Source: Sulfurimicrobium sp. (GTDB taxonomy: Bacteria > Pseudomonadota > Gammaproteobacteria > Burkholderiales > Sulfuricellaceae). Taken from it: a stretch of 64,000 nucleotides of DNA. A program made the position numbers and the translations under genes. The DNA lies in NCBI GenBank assembly GCA_030652035.1, contig JAUSBJ010000035.1:310001-374000 (forward strand), read 5' to 3'. Of this stretch, positions 18,013-29,119 are shown one piece after another (positions within the stretch are counted from its first letter, which is position 1; every line of letters starts with the position of its first letter). Below the pieces are notes generated by a model, which saw only the letters and a program-made list of their open reading frames with translations, did no database searches and was not told the origin of the DNA.

Positions 18013-18840
18013 TCACTCCCCTAATGCGCCGACGATCTGCAGCGCCTGCCTAGTCTCTTTCACATCATGCACACGAAGAATTTTGGCGCCCTTCATGGCC
18101 GCAATTACAGCTGATGCAACACTGGGCACCATTCTTTCCATTACCGGCAAACCAGTCAATATGCCCAGCATCGATTTGCGCGACAGGCCGGCCAGCAGCG
18201 GCACGCCCAGGCTGGCAAAAGAATCCAGCCGTTTCAGCATGCCAAGGTTATGTTCCAATGTTTTACCGAAGCCAAAACCAGGATCAATCATTAAGCGGTT
18301 ACGCTGTATACCGGCCTGTTCAGCGACAGAGATGCGCTCCGCCAGGAAGCTTATCACCTCATTCACCACATCCTGGTAAACGGGACTGTGCTGCATGGTG
18401 CGCGGCTCACCCTGCATGTGCATCAGACAGACTGCCACAGCAGAGTCCGCTACTACCTGCAGCGCGCCCTTGGCACGCAGGGCATTGACGTCGTTGATCA
18501 TGTCGGCGCCAGCCTCAATTGCTGCACGCATGACTTCAGGCTTCAGCGTATCAACCGAAAGCGGAACGCCACAATCACTTAAAGCGTCAAGCACCGGCAG
18601 CAAGCGCCTCAACTCTTCCTCGACTTCAACCGCCTGCGCACCTGGACGCGTCGACTCAGCGCCGATATCCAGCAGTTCAGCACCTTGTTCTATGAGTTGC
18701 ATGGCGTGGTCGACGGCACGCTCAGAAGAAAAGAAATGGCCACCGTCTGAAAATGAATCGGGCGTAACGTTGACGATGCCCATTATGAGAGGGCGATCAA
18801 GGGAAAGGGTGAAACGGCCGCAGTGAAGCATACTGGTCAA
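18013..18840 (-). CDS. folP: dihydropteroate synthase
   Basis: Condenses p-aminobenzoate with dihydropterin pyrophosphate in folate synthesis; the target of sulfonamides. 275 aa, a TIM barrel. Visible motifs are [16 protein letters not shown] (loop 1), [12 protein letters not shown] (loop 2), [23 protein letters not shown], and [14 protein letters not shown] with the pterin-binding Asp and Lys. The ATG at 18840 is used, with an alternative Met at codon 4. Upstream, between folP and ftsH, is a 16-bp perfect hairpin. Confidence 0.96.
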   Translation of the reverse strand: MTSMLHCGRFTLSLDRPLIMGIVNVTPDSFSDGGHFFSSERAVDHAMQLIEQGAELLDIGAESTRPGAQAVEVEEELRRLLPVLDALSDCGVPLSVDTLKPEVMRAAIEAGADMINDVNALRAKGALQVVADSAVAVCLMHMQGEPRTMQHSPVYQDVVNEVISFLAERISVAEQAGIQRNRLMIDPGFGFGKTLEHNLGMLKRLDSFASLGVPLLAGLSRKSMLGILTGLPVMERMVPSVASAVIAAMKGAKILRVHDVKETRQALQIVGALGE

Positions 18841-18841
18841 G

Positions 18842-18890
18842 GGTAATGAGTGATGGGAGGGGGACTACCCATCACCCATCACTCATTACC
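18842..18890. repeat. junction hairpin between ftsH and folP
   Basis: GGTAATGAGTGATGGG (18842-18857) pairs perfectly with 18875-18890. The right arm also repeats the unit CCCATCA. The hairpin fills almost the whole 56-base spacer. Its sequence is closely related to the dnaK-dnaJ junction hairpin and more loosely to the carB-carA one. There is no T-run on the transcribed (minus) side. Confidence 0.7.
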
Positions 18891-18896
18891 TGCTTT

Positions 18897-20798
18897 TCAG
18901 GCTTCCTGTACCGGTGCTGAGGTGCTGGTTGCCGGCGCACTAGGCGTATGGTCCTGGGGTGGAGGAGTCGCACTGCCCTGACTCGGTTTGGGCGGACGCG
19001 GCGATCTGCCTTCCATGATGTCGTTGATCTGATCTGCATCAATAGTTTCCCATTCCAGCAGGGCTTTCGTCATTGCTTCGATTTTGTCGCGGTTGTCTTC
19101 GATCAGCTTGCGTGCAAGAGCATACTGCTGGTCTATGATGCGGCGGATTTCCTTGTCCACCTGCTGCATGGTGGCTTCGGATACATTCTTGTGGGTCGTC
19201 ACTGAACGACCAAGGAACACCTCGCCCTCATTCTCGCCATAGACCATCGGCCCCAGTGCATCGCTCATGCCCCACTGGGTCACCATGCGCCGTGCCATTT
19301 CGGTGGCACGCTCGAAATCGTTGCTGGCGCCGGTGGTCATCTGCCCCATGAACACTTCTTCGGCAATGCGTCCGCCGAATAAAACAGCGATATTCTGCAG
19401 GATACCTTCACTGTTCAAGCTGTAGCGATCTTCAACCGGAAGCTGCATGGTTACACCCAAAGCGCGGCCACGCGGAATAATGGTGACTTTATGCACCGGA
19501 TCGGTCTTGGGTAGCAGACGTGCCACCACTGCATGTCCGGACTCGTGATAAGCGGTATTCCTGCGCTCTTCTTCCGGCATCACGATAGAGCGGCGTTCGG
19601 CGCCCATGATGATCTTGTCCTTGGCCTTTTCGAAGTCATCCATGTCTACCAGACGTTTGTTGAAGCGTGCGGCGAACAGAGCCGCCTCGTTCACCAGGTT
19701 GGCCAGATCCGCACCGGACATCCCAGGTGTTCCACGTGCCAGGATATCGGCCTTAACATCGGGTGCAATCGGCACCTTGCGCATGTGGACCATGAGAATT
19801 TGCTCGCGACCGCGTATGTCGGGCAACGGCACCACCACCTGACGGTCAAACCGGCCTGGTCGCAGCAATGCGGGATCCAGTACATCAGGACGATTGGTTG
19901 CGGCAACCACAATCACGCCCGAGGTGCCTTCGAAACCATCCATTTCCACCAGCAACTGGTTCAGGGTCTGCTCGCGCTCATCATTACCGCCACCCAGGCC
20001 AGCGCCGCGCTGACGGCCAACGGCATCAATCTCGTCGATGAAGATGATGCAGGGAGAATTTTTCTTGGCCTGTTCGAACATGTCGCGCACACGTGCTGCG
20101 CCAACGCCCACGAACATTTCGACAAAATCGGAACCGGAGATGCTGAAGAATGGCACTTTAGCCTCACCGGCGATCGCCTTCGCCAACAGGGTTTTACCCG
20201 TGCCGGGATTGCCCACCATCAGGACGCCGCGCGGAATCCTGCCACCCAATTTCTGGAATTTGCTCGGGTCACGCAGGAACTCGACCAGTTCTGAAACCTC
20301 TTCCTTGGCTTCATCGCAACCCGCAACATCGGCAAAAGTCACCGTATTGGTGGCCTCATCCAGCAATCTCGCCTTGCTCTTGCCGAAGGAAAAAGCGCCG
20401 CCCTTGCCGCCTCCCTGCATCTGGCGCATGAAAAACACCCATACTCCAATCAGGAGCAGCATGGGAAACCAGGAAATAAAGAGATTCATCAGAAAGGAGG
20501 GCTCTTCCTCCGGTTTGGCTTCGACGATCACGCCACTCTTGAGCATGTCTGAAACCATCCACGGGTCGGAAGGTGCGTAGGCCGTAAAGCGTTTGCCGTC
20601 GGTGCTCACACCCTTCAGGACATGGCCTTCAATTGTCACCTTTGTCACTTTCCCGTTTTTCACTTCATCTATGAATTGGGAATACTCCATCTGGCTCTGC
20701 GCCGTCTGCCGTGTTCCAAACTGGTTGAACACGGTCATAAGAACCAGAGCGATCACCAGCCAGATAGCTACATTTTTCATCAGATTATTCAAGCTCAT
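18897..20798 (-). CDS. ftsH: ATP-dependent zinc metalloprotease FtsH
   Basis: Membrane-bound AAA+ protease that degrades misfolded membrane proteins and regulators such as sigma-32 and LpxC in enterobacteria. 633 aa. TM1 is at residues 9-25 and TM2 at about 100-120, with a small periplasmic domain between them. The AAA module has Walker [16 protein letters not shown], Walker [12 protein letters not shown] and the SRH around [18 protein letters not shown]. The zinc motif is HESGH. The C-terminus is a Pro/Ser/Thr-rich tail. It follows rlmE on the same strand, the conserved order. The window also encodes sigma-32-type promoters, which fits a classical heat-shock circuit. Confidence 0.97.
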   Translation of the reverse strand: MSLNNLMKNVAIWLVIALVLMTVFNQFGTRQTAQSQMEYSQFIDEVKNGKVTKVTIEGHVLKGVSTDGKRFTAYAPSDPWMVSDMLKSGVIVEAKPEEEPSFLMNLFISWFPMLLLIGVWVFFMRQMQGGGKGGAFSFGKSKARLLDEATNTVTFADVAGCDEAKEEVSELVEFLRDPSKFQKLGGRIPRGVLMVGNPGTGKTLLAKAIAGEAKVPFFSISGSDFVEMFVGVGAARVRDMFEQAKKNSPCIIFIDEIDAVGRQRGAGLGGGNDEREQTLNQLLVEMDGFEGTSGVIVVAATNRPDVLDPALLRPGRFDRQVVVPLPDIRGREQILMVHMRKVPIAPDVKADILARGTPGMSGADLANLVNEAALFAARFNKRLVDMDDFEKAKDKIIMGAERRSIVMPEEERRNTAYHESGHAVVARLLPKTDPVHKVTIIPRGRALGVTMQLPVEDRYSLNSEGILQNIAVLFGGRIAEEVFMGQMTTGASNDFERATEMARRMVTQWGMSDALGPMVYGENEGEVFLGRSVTTHKNVSEATMQQVDKEIRRIIDQQYALARKLIEDNRDKIEAMTKALLEWETIDADQINDIMEGRSPRPPKPSQGSATPPPQDHTPSAPATSTSAPVQEA

Positions 20799-20837
20799 TC
20801 CTTGCTAAAACACATATTTAGTTCGATTTTAAACGCT

Positions 20838-21488
20838 TTACTTGTGTGCTGGTAAGATTTCTTTTTCTTGCCCATGCAGGCCCTTACCCAGCATGTAGAC
20901 CTCTGTGCTGCGACCCCTGGATGCTTTAGGCTTGCGCACTTGAACCTGGGAAAAACGTGCACGCATTTCGCGCACAAAATCATCAAAACCGTCACCCTGA
21001 AAAACTTTGACCAGAAAATTGCCCCCCGGTTTCAAATGCTGGCATGAAAACTCCATAGCCAACTCGGCGAGGTGCATACTGCGAGCCTGATCAGAAAGAC
21101 CTATGCCGCTGATATTGGGGGCCATATCGGAAATCACAAGGTCCACCGGACGCCCCTGCAAGGCTGCTTCAAGCTGCGACAGCACCGCATCCTCTCGAAA
21201 ATCGCCCTGAATGAATTTCGCTCCATGCACCGGTTCCATGGGCAGAATATCGAGAGCGATCAGCAAGCCGGCCGATGAGATTTTCTTCGCCACCACCTGG
21301 GTCCAGCTGCCCGGCGCCGCCCCCAAATCAACTACGGTCATGCCTGGCTTGAGCAAATGGTCGCGCTCATCGATCTCCATTAACTTGTAAACGGCGCGAG
21401 AGCGGTACCCTTCCTTGTTTGCCATCTGCACGTAGGGATCTGTGAGATGTTCGCGCATCCAGGCTTTACTGGTTCGGCTTCGTTTCAT
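20838..21488 (-). CDS. rlmE: 23S rRNA (uridine2552-2'-O)-methyltransferase
   Basis: RlmE (FtsJ/RrmJ) methylates the 2'-OH of U2552 in the A-loop of 23S rRNA in late 50S assembly and is heat-inducible in E. coli. 216 aa. The SAM-binding motif I is [26 protein letters not shown] carries the first catalytic Lys of the K-D-K-E tetrad; [11 protein letters not shown] has the Asp; [11 protein letters not shown] the second Lys; and [11 protein letters not shown] the Glu. It is divergent from yhbY, with a 35-base gap between start codons, a conserved arrangement in proteobacteria. Confidence 0.96.
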   Translation of the reverse strand: MKRSRTSKAWMREHLTDPYVQMANKEGYRSRAVYKLMEIDERDHLLKPGMTVVDLGAAPGSWTQVVAKKISSAGLLIALDILPMEPVHGAKFIQGDFREDAVLSQLEAALQGRPVDLVISDMAPNISGIGLSDQARSMHLAELAMEFSCQHLKPGGNFLVKVFQGDGFDDFVREMRARFSQVQVRKPKASRGRSTEVYMLGKGLHGQEKEILPAHK

Positions 21489-21523
21489 AAGGTAGACTGT
21501 CGCATTTTTTGGACCATTTAAGA

Positions 21524-21823
21524 ATGTTGAATCTTACTCCCGGTCAGCGCCGCTTCCTGCGCGCTCAGGCCCACTCGCTCAACCCCGTGGTTCTGATCGG
21601 CGATGCGGGCCTCACCGAAGCCGTGATGAAGGAAATCGAACGCAGCCTGAACAGTCATGAACTGATCAAAATCAAGGTCGCCAGCGGAGATCACGCACAG
21701 CGCGAAAGCATGTTGGCGGAAATCTGCAACACGCTGGATGCCGCACCGGCACAACATATCGGCAAAACGCTGATCATTTACAAAGCGGCAAAGAAACCGA
21801 AACTGGTACTGCCCAAAGACTAG
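21524..21823 (+). CDS. yhbY: CRM-domain ribosome assembly RNA-binding protein YhbY
   Basis: 99 aa from the ATG at 21524; the track start is a TTG five codons earlier. A single CRM (YhbY) domain covers nearly the whole protein. [25 protein letters not shown] includes the conserved strand, and the GxxG-like RNA-binding loop is IGDAG. ELIKIKV follows, then the C-terminal LVLPKD. YhbY associates with pre-50S particles in E. coli. It is divergent from rlmE, which fits a common theme of 50S maturation. The stop overlaps the stop of the DUF4149 gene. Confidence 0.92.
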   Translation: MLNLTPGQRRFLRAQAHSLNPVVLIGDAGLTEAVMKEIERSLNSHELIKIKVASGDHAQRESMLAEICNTLDAAPAQHIGKTLIIYKAAKKPKLVLPKD

Positions 21824-22275
21824 TTCCGGCGCGGCGCCAGCACCAATACCAGTCCAAGCAGGCTCTGTATCAGGTAAACAATGCTGGAGATGCCATGCCA
21901 GCGCGCGAAGCGGTCGCGAAACATGCTCTCCATGACGCCCTTCGGTAGCGCCTGGCTTTTGAGGCTCTCCATAATCGGCTGGATGCCAAAATGGCCAGCG
22001 ATCGTCAGCAGCAGCATCACCAACGCGGCCCAGAAAAACCCCTGTTTCAGCGCACCACTGCCAAAGCTTGCCAGACGGTGGATCAGCAAATAAAACCCGC
22101 ACACCATGCCGACATAGGCGACCAGTGTAAACATCTTGCCCGCCAGCATTCCCGCCATGCTCTTGTCGGCCAAGGCCGAAAACAGCACTGGCGCCGCCAG
22201 GTAGCCAATCGCCCACATGCCGCCCACCCACAATGTGATGGCAACAAAAGCCAGTTTGTCGGCTGCGCGATTCAT
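21820..22275 (-). CDS. DUF4149 (TMEM205-like) membrane protein
   Basis: 151 aa with four hydrophobic helices at about residues 7-28, 47-68, 80-98 and 125-147. LWVGGMWAIGYLAAPVLF near the N-terminus and FYLLIHRL are typical of DUF4149. The start codon shares a base with the greA stop, so it is probably translated with greA. The function is unknown. The placement after greA is common in betaproteobacteria and supports that it is a real gene. Confidence 0.85.
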   Translation of the reverse strand: MNRAADKLAFVAITLWVGGMWAIGYLAAPVLFSALADKSMAGMLAGKMFTLVAYVGMVCGFYLLIHRLASFGSGALKQGFFWAALVMLLLTIAGHFGIQPIMESLKSQALPKGVMESMFRDRFARWHGISSIVYLIQSLLGLVLVLAPRRN

Positions 22276-22751
22276 CAGATGTACTTCACATCCAGAATTT
22301 CATACTCACGCACGCCCCCGGGCGCCATCACTTCTGCCACGTCCCCCGCGTACTTGCCTATCAGGGCACGTGCAATCGGAGAGCTGATGGAAATCTTGCC
22401 CAGCTTGATATCGGCTTCGTCATCGCCCACGATCTGGTATGTAACGACATCTCCGCTTTCCATATCTTCCAGTTCCACAGTCGCGCCAAACACACAGCGG
22501 CCCTCCGCATCAAGCAGTGTGGGATCGATGATCTGGGAATTGGATAGCTTGCCCTCAACTTCGGCGATGCGTCCTTCAACGAAGCTCTGACGCTCCTTGG
22601 CCGCATCGTATTCGGCATTTTCAGACAGATCGCCGTGGGAACGGGCTTCAGCGATGGCGGCGATGACACTTGGCCGCTCGACGTTTTTCAGATTCTGCAA
22701 TTCGGCGCGTAATAACTCAGCTCCAACCACAGTCAATGGCACTTTGCTCAT
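22275..22751 (-). CDS. greA: transcription elongation factor GreA
   Basis: Rescues backtracked RNA polymerase by stimulating transcript cleavage. 158 aa, standard. The N-terminal coiled coil contains the tip acidic pair in [17 protein letters not shown]. The C-terminal FKBP-like domain carries [10 protein letters not shown] and [12 protein letters not shown]. It is downstream of carB on the same strand but separated by a probable terminator, so it likely also has its own promoter. Confidence 0.97.
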   Translation of the reverse strand: MSKVPLTVVGAELLRAELQNLKNVERPSVIAAIAEARSHGDLSENAEYDAAKERQSFVEGRIAEVEGKLSNSQIIDPTLLDAEGRCVFGATVELEDMESGDVVTYQIVGDDEADIKLGKISISSPIARALIGKYAGDVAEVMAPGGVREYEILDVKYI

Positions 22752-22771
22752 TTCTCATATTTCCTTGAAAT

Positions 22772-22807
22772 CAAATAACAATGCGGATTGGGTCACCCCA
22801 ATCCGCA
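22772..22807 (-). terminator. terminator-like hairpin between carB and greA
   Basis: On the minus strand the 11-bp stem TGCGGATTGGG/CCCAATCCGCA with a 4-base loop is followed by TTGTTATTTG. It lies about 20 bases after the carB stop. Confidence 0.65.
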
Positions 22808-22828
22808 CAATTCAGACTTCCAGCTGTT

Positions 22829-25800
22829 TTAAACCAGACGCTGGTGCAACTCCTGAAGGCTATACACCTGCAATTCCTTCATGTGCTGCATACCGATGCA
22901 CGCCGCGCGCGCCCCGGACAAAGTCGTGTAATAGGTAATCCGGTTCTGCAAGGTCGCATGGCGGATGGCATAGGAATCCTGCACCGCGCGCCTGTCCTCT
23001 ACCGTGTTGATGATCAGGCTGATTTCACCATTCTTGATCAGATCGACAATATGCGGGCGACCTTCATGCACCTTATTCACGGCGGTAACCGGAATACCCG
23101 CCTCTTGAATCGCAGTTGCAGTACCGCGCGTGGCATACAGACCGAAACCGAGGCCAGACAAATTACGGGCGATGTCCAGCACCTTCTCCTTGTCCGAATT
23201 TCTGACGCTGATCAGCGCCTTTCCGCCCGAAGGCAGTTTCACGCTCGCGGCCATCTGCGACTTGAGGAAAGCTTCCGCAAAGGTATTTCCAACCCCCATG
23301 ACCTCGCCGGTGGATTTCATTTCCGGGCCGAGGATGGGGTCCACGCCGGGGAACTTGATAAAGGGAAATACCGCTTCCTTCACCGAGTAGAAAGGTGGAA
23401 TCACTTCACGCGTCACGCCCTGCTGTTTCAGGCTCTGGCCCACCATGCAGCGCGCAGCGACTTTGGCCAGCGCTACGCCGGTTGCCTTGGAAACGAAAGG
23501 CACGGTACGCGATGCGCGTGGGTTGACCTCCAGCACATACACCGTCGGCCCCTGAATGGCAAACTGGACATTCATCAGCCCGACCACGTTCAAACCTCTT
23601 GCCATGGCGACCGTCTGGCGCCGCAATTCATCCTGAATTTCTTGCGACAGGCCGTAAGGCGGCAGAGAGCATGCCGAGTCGCCGGAATGCACACCAGCCT
23701 CCTCGATGTGCTCCATGATGCCACCAATAAGCACGTCGGTGCCGTCACAGATGGCATCCACGTCCACTTCGGTTGCGTCATTCAGGAAACGATCCAGCAG
23801 CACAGGAGAATCATTGGAAACTTTGACCGCCTCGCGCATGTAGCGCTCGAGGTCGGATTGCTGATGCACGATTTCCATGGCCCGGCCGCCCAGCACGTAG
23901 GAGGGGCGCACCACCAGGGGATAGCCGATTTCTTCCGCCGCCTGGATGGCAGCCTCTGGCGCCCGCGCCGTACGATTTGGCGGCTGCTTGAGCTTGAGGT
24001 CTTGCAGCAGCTTCTGGAATCGCTCGCGATCTTCGGCGGCATCGATCATGTCCGGCGTGGTACCGATAATGGGCACGCCATTGGCTTCCAGGTCGCGCGC
24101 CAGCTTGAGTGGCGTCTGGCCGCCATACTGCACGATCACGCCGTACGGCTTCTCGACATGAACGATTTCCAGCACGTCTTCCAGCGTCAGAGGCTCGAAA
24201 TACAGGCGGTCGGAAGTATCGTAATCGGTGGATACGGTTTCCGGGTTGCAGTTGACCATGATGGTCTCGTAGCCGTCTTCGCGCATCGCAAAAGCCGCAT
24301 GTACGCAGCAATAGTCGAACTCGATGCCCTGGCCGATACGATTGGGACCGCCGCCCAGCACCATGATTTTTTTCTTGTCCGTGGGTGCGGACTCGCACTC
24401 TTCCTCGTAGCTTGAATACATGTAGGCGGTATGCGTAGCAAATTCTGCCGCGCAGGTATCCACGCGCTTGTAGACCGGACGCACACCCATGGCATGGCGC
24501 GCACCGCGCACTTCATGCTGGGTCACGTCCAGCAGCTTGGCCAGACGGCGATCTGCAAAACCGCTACGCTTGAGGCGCCACATCTCGTTGCGGGATAGGT
24601 CGGCCAGCCTGCGTCCGGAAAGCGCCTGCTCCTGCTCGACCAAATCTTTCATTTGCGCAAGAAACCAGGGGTCGACGTGGGTCAACTGGTAAATCTTTTC
24701 CTGCGTCATACCGCAGCGCATGGCATCCGCGATATACCAGATGCGTTCTGGGCCGGGTTCACCCAGTTCGGTTTCCAGAATATCAATATCAGTGGTCTTC
24801 TCATCCAGGCCATCATTGCCGGTTTCGAGGCCGCGCAAAGCCTTCTGCAACGACTCCTGGAACGTACGCCCCATCGCCATCACTTCGCCCACCGATTTCA
24901 TCTGCGTGGTCAGGCGACTATTGGCCTGGGGGAATTTTTCAAAAGCGAAACGCGGGATCTTGGTCACCACATAATCGATGCTGGGCTCGAACGAGGCGGG
25001 AGTGGTACCGCCAGTAATTTCATTTTGCAGTTCATCCAGGGTATAGCCGATTGCCAGCTTGGCCGCCACCTTGGCAATAGGGAAGCCCGTTGCCTTGGAT
25101 GCCAGCGCCGAAGAACGCGACACGCGGGGATTCATCTCGATCACCACCATCTGCCCGTTTTTCGGGTTAATACCGAACTGCACGTTGGAGCCGCCGGTTT
25201 CCACGCCGATTTCACGCAGCACCGCCAAGCTTGCGTTGCGCATGATCTGGTATTCGCGGTCGGTGAGCGTTTGCGCCGGAGCCACGGTGATAGAGTCGCC
25301 GGTATGCACGCCCATGGCGTCGAAGTTCTCGATCGAGCAGATGATGATGCAGTTGTCCTTCTTGTCCCGCACCACCTCCATTTCGTATTCTTTCCAGCCG
25401 ATCACCGATTCCTCGATCAGCAGTTCGCGTGTAGGAGACGCCTCCAGGCCACGCTCACAGATGGCAACAAATTCTTCCTTGTTGTAGGCAATACCGCCGC
25501 CGGAACCGCCCATGGTGAAGGACGGGCGGATAATGGTGGGATAGCCCACCATGGCCTGCACCTGGAAGGCTTCTTCCAGGCTGTGGGCAATCGCGGCGCG
25601 CGGGCAGGCGAGGCCGATCTTCTCCATCGCCTTCTTGAACTTTTCCCTGTCCTCGGCCTTGTCGATCGCCTCGCGCGTTGCGCCGATCATCTCCACCGAG
25701 TATTTTTCCAGCACCCCGTGCCTGGCCAGATCGAGCGCGCAATTCAATGCCGTCTGCCCGCCCATGGTGGGCAACAGGACATCCGGGCGCTCTTTCTCGA

Positions 25801-26032
25801 TAATTTTTTCCACCACCTGCCAGGTAATTGGCTCGATGTAGGTGGCATCCGCCATGCCCGGGTCGGTCATGATGGTGGCGGGATTGGAGTTCACCAGAAT
25901 GACGCGGTAGCCCTCCTCACGCAGGGCTTTACAAGCCTGGGCCCCGGAGTAATCGAATTCACAGGCCTGGCCAATGACGATTGGGCCGGCGCCGATGATG
26001 AGGATGGATTTTATGTCGGTACGTTTTGGCAT
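22829..26032 (-). CDS. carB: carbamoyl-phosphate synthase large subunit
   Basis: Makes carbamoyl phosphate from bicarbonate, ammonia delivered by CarA, and 2 ATP, for arginine and pyrimidines. 1067 aa, standard. It begins [30 protein letters not shown]. Two homologous ATP-grasp halves follow ([13 protein letters not shown] in the first, [14 protein letters not shown] in the second). The oligomerisation domain lies between them, and the C-terminal MGS-like allosteric domain is at about residues 935-1067 ([15 protein letters not shown]). It is separated from carA by a repeat hairpin. Both strands carry long ORFs here; the opposite ones are shadows. Confidence 0.98.
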   Translation of the reverse strand: MPKRTDIKSILIIGAGPIVIGQACEFDYSGAQACKALREEGYRVILVNSNPATIMTDPGMADATYIEPITWQVVEKIIEKERPDVLLPTMGGQTALNCALDLARHGVLEKYSVEMIGATREAIDKAEDREKFKKAMEKIGLACPRAAIAHSLEEAFQVQAMVGYPTIIRPSFTMGGSGGGIAYNKEEFVAICERGLEASPTRELLIEESVIGWKEYEMEVVRDKKDNCIIICSIENFDAMGVHTGDSITVAPAQTLTDREYQIMRNASLAVLREIGVETGGSNVQFGINPKNGQMVVIEMNPRVSRSSALASKATGFPIAKVAAKLAIGYTLDELQNEITGGTTPASFEPSIDYVVTKIPRFAFEKFPQANSRLTTQMKSVGEVMAMGRTFQESLQKALRGLETGNDGLDEKTTDIDILETELGEPGPERIWYIADAMRCGMTQEKIYQLTHVDPWFLAQMKDLVEQEQALSGRRLADLSRNEMWRLKRSGFADRRLAKLLDVTQHEVRGARHAMGVRPVYKRVDTCAAEFATHTAYMYSSYEEECESAPTDKKKIMVLGGGPNRIGQGIEFDYCCVHAAFAMREDGYETIMVNCNPETVSTDYDTSDRLYFEPLTLEDVLEIVHVEKPYGVIVQYGGQTPLKLARDLEANGVPIIGTTPDMIDAAEDRERFQKLLQDLKLKQPPNRTARAPEAAIQAAEEIGYPLVVRPSYVLGGRAMEIVHQQSDLERYMREAVKVSNDSPVLLDRFLNDATEVDVDAICDGTDVLIGGIMEHIEEAGVHSGDSACSLPPYGLSQEIQDELRRQTVAMARGLNVVGLMNVQFAIQGPTVYVLEVNPRASRTVPFVSKATGVALAKVAARCMVGQSLKQQGVTREVIPPFYSVKEAVFPFIKFPGVDPILGPEMKSTGEVMGVGNTFAEAFLKSQMAASVKLPSGGKALISVRNSDKEKVLDIARNLSGLGFGLYATRGTATAIQEAGIPVTAVNKVHEGRPHIVDLIKNGEISLIINTVEDRRAVQDSYAIRHATLQNRITYYTTLSGARAACIGMQHMKELQVYSLQELHQRLV

Positions 26033-26040
26033 TTCTTTAG

Positions 26041-26112
26041 GTGAGGAGTGAGGGATGAGGAGTGAGGGGGAAAGCCGCCTCTATTCCTCACTCCTCACTC
26101 CTGGCTCCTCAC
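26041..26112. repeat. junction hairpin between carA and carB
   Basis: The left arm 26041-26067 and right arm 26086-26112 pair over GTGAGGAG and over TGAGGAGTGAGG, with a short mismatched centre. Both arms are made of GAGTGAG/GAGGA units. The right arm covers the carA stop codon (26109-26111). The layout matches the ftsH-folP and dnaK-dnaJ junction hairpins. Confidence 0.7.
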
Positions 26113-27302
26113 TTTTGCTGTTGCATCATGGAGATGAAGCGGTCAAACAGGTAAGCCACATCGTGCGGTCCCGGGCTCGCTTCAGGGTGTCCCTGAAAAC
26201 TGAACGCCGGCACATCAGTGCGGGCAATACCCTGATTGCTGCCATCAAACAGGGATTTGTGCGTTACACGCAGAGTGGCGGGCAGCGAGGCCGTATCGAC
26301 TGCAAAACCGTGGTTCTGGCTGGTGATCATCACCCGCCCGCTGTCCAGATCCTGCACCGGGTGGTTGGCGCCATGGTGGCCGAATTTCATTTTCACGGTC
26401 CTGGCGCCCGAGGCCAGCGCCAGCAACTGATGGCCAAGACAGATGCCAAAAGTGGGGATTTTCCGCTCCAGCACTTTCTGGATCGCGCTGATGGCGTAAT
26501 CGCAAGGCTCGGGATCCCCCGGGCCGTTGGACAGGAACACGCCATCCGGATTGAGCTTGAACACCTCTTCCACCGGCGTTTGCGCCGGCAGCACGGTGAC
26601 CTTGCAACCGCGCTCGGCGAGCATGCGCAGGATATTGCGCTTGACGCCATAATCGTAGGCCACGACATGGTACTTTGGCGCCGCCTGCTGGCTAAATCCG
26701 CCTCCCAGCTTCCACTCGCCCTCCAGCCAGACTTCGCTGCTGGTGCGACTCACCACCTTGGCCAGGTCCATGCCGGCCAGGCCCGCAAAGCCGCGCGCCA
26801 GTTCCAGCGCACGGGCCTCGTCCACCTCGCCCGCCATACCCGAATAGGGCATGCCCGGCGAGGATGCGCCGAGCGTTCCGCTCGCCGGTCCCGCCGCCAT
26901 CAGGCATCCGCTCTGGGCGCCCTTGTCGCGCAGGATGCGCGTCAGCTTGCGGGTATCGATATCGGCAATCGCAACTACATTATTGCGTTGGAGATATTGC
27001 GGCAGCGTTTCCGTTTCGCGCCAGTTGCTGGACAACAAGGGCAGATCACGTATCACCAAGCCGGCAGCATGAATCCCACCGGACTCTGCATCATCAGGAT
27101 TGGCGCCGGTATTGCCGATATGAGGGTAAGTCAGGGTAACGATCTGACGGCAGTAGGAGGGGTCGCTAAGGATTTCCTGGTACCCGGTAAGCGCGGTATT
27201 GAATACCACTTCGCCTACGGTATGGCCTGCCGCGCCAATGGAAATACCGCGAAACACTGTCCCATCTGCGAGCACGAGTATGGCTGGCTGGTGTTGCGGC
27301 AC
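26109..27302 (-). CDS. carA: carbamoyl-phosphate synthase small (glutaminase) subunit
   Basis: Hydrolyses glutamine and channels ammonia to CarB. 397 aa from a GTG at 27302 with GGAGAG five bases before it. The N-terminal domain has ALVLADGT-like [12 protein letters not shown] and [12 protein letters not shown]. The class I amidotransferase domain has NGPGDPEPC, the nucleophile Cys in [13 protein letters not shown], and a C-terminal [13 protein letters not shown] with the His-Glu pair. About 18 extra residues ([18 protein letters not shown]) sit between GCLM and AGEVDEA, where most CarA proteins have no gap. This accounts for a length slightly above the usual 375-385. Confidence 0.96.
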   Translation of the reverse strand: MPQHQPAILVLADGTVFRGISIGAAGHTVGEVVFNTALTGYQEILSDPSYCRQIVTLTYPHIGNTGANPDDAESGGIHAAGLVIRDLPLLSSNWRETETLPQYLQRNNVVAIADIDTRKLTRILRDKGAQSGCLMAAGPASGTLGASSPGMPYSGMAGEVDEARALELARGFAGLAGMDLAKVVSRTSSEVWLEGEWKLGGGFSQQAAPKYHVVAYDYGVKRNILRMLAERGCKVTVLPAQTPVEEVFKLNPDGVFLSNGPGDPEPCDYAISAIQKVLERKIPTFGICLGHQLLALASGARTVKMKFGHHGANHPVQDLDSGRVMITSQNHGFAVDTASLPATLRVTHKSLFDGSNQGIARTDVPAFSFQGHPEASPGPHDVAYLFDRFISMMQQQK

Positions 27303-27326
27303 AAGAACTCTCCGAATCTATATCGA

Positions 27327-27385
27327 GGGGGCTCGAACCGCCCCCGGATATGCAAAGCGGGACGGGCTTATCGCCCATCCCGCTT
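27327..27385 (-). promoter_or_regulatory. two hairpins in the dapB-carA spacer
   Basis: In transcription order (minus strand) the first stem is 27355-27385, AAGCGGGATGGGC pairing over 13 bp including one G-U. The second is 27327-27345, GGGGGC/GCCCCC. Neither is followed by a clear T-run. The second ends 24 bases before the carA GTG. They could be a leader/attenuator of carAB or a processing site after dapB. Confidence 0.45.
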
Positions 27386-27426
27386 GCACTAACTGCGTGA
27401 AATTATACCGTAATCCCGGGTTCGAT

Positions 27427-28637
<1,211 letters not shown>

Positions 28638-28685
28638 GAAAGACTTATATTATGATAGCCCAATTTGACGTTTCGAGCATACCGC

Positions 28686-29111
28686 ATGAGCCAGCCCACT
28701 GACCTGAAAAACGTTGGCCTCAAGGCCACGCTGCCACGGCTAAAAATCCTCAACCTGTTTGAGACCAACGAAGTCCGCCACCTTGCCGCAGAAGACGTGT
28801 ACCGCATCCTGCTTGCAGATGGCGTGGACGTCGGCCTGGCAACCGTTTACCGCGTCCTGACGCAGTTTGAGACGGCAGGATTGTTGGTGCGCCACCATTT
28901 CGAAGGCGGCAAGGCGGTATTCGAACTGAATCAGGGCCATCACCACGACCATCTGGTATGTTTGCAATGCGGCCTGGTGGAAGAGTTTTACGATCCGGAA
29001 ATCGAACGCCGTCAAGAACAGATTGCCAAGGAGCGGGGGTTTCGCATCCAGGAGCACTCGCTTTACCTCTACGCAGACTGCCTCAAAGACAAATGCCCGC
29101 ACAAGGCTTAA
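28686..29111 (+). CDS. fur: ferric uptake regulator
   Basis: Iron-responsive repressor. 141 aa from the ATG at 28686 ([15 protein letters not shown]); the track start is seven codons upstream. A winged-helix domain ([37 protein letters not shown]) is followed by the metal-binding dimerisation domain with [12 protein letters not shown] and C-terminal CLKDKCPH. These give both the sensory-site histidines and structural-zinc CxxC pairs, so all expected ligands appear present. It shares a short divergent promoter region with bamE. Confidence 0.97.
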   Translation: MSQPTDLKNVGLKATLPRLKILNLFETNEVRHLAAEDVYRILLADGVDVGLATVYRVLTQFETAGLLVRHHFEGGKAVFELNQGHHHDHLVCLQCGLVEEFYDPEIERRQEQIAKERGFRIQEHSLYLYADCLKDKCPHKA

Positions 29112-29119
29112 CCTGAAAT

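Noticed and set aside
22781-24415. 544-aa plus-strand ORF over carB
   Set aside because: Same reason; carB motifs on the opposite strand are complete.
24653-26044. 463-aa plus-strand ORF over carB
   Set aside because: Antisense shadow of carB; low-complexity His/Gly/Arg-rich composition.
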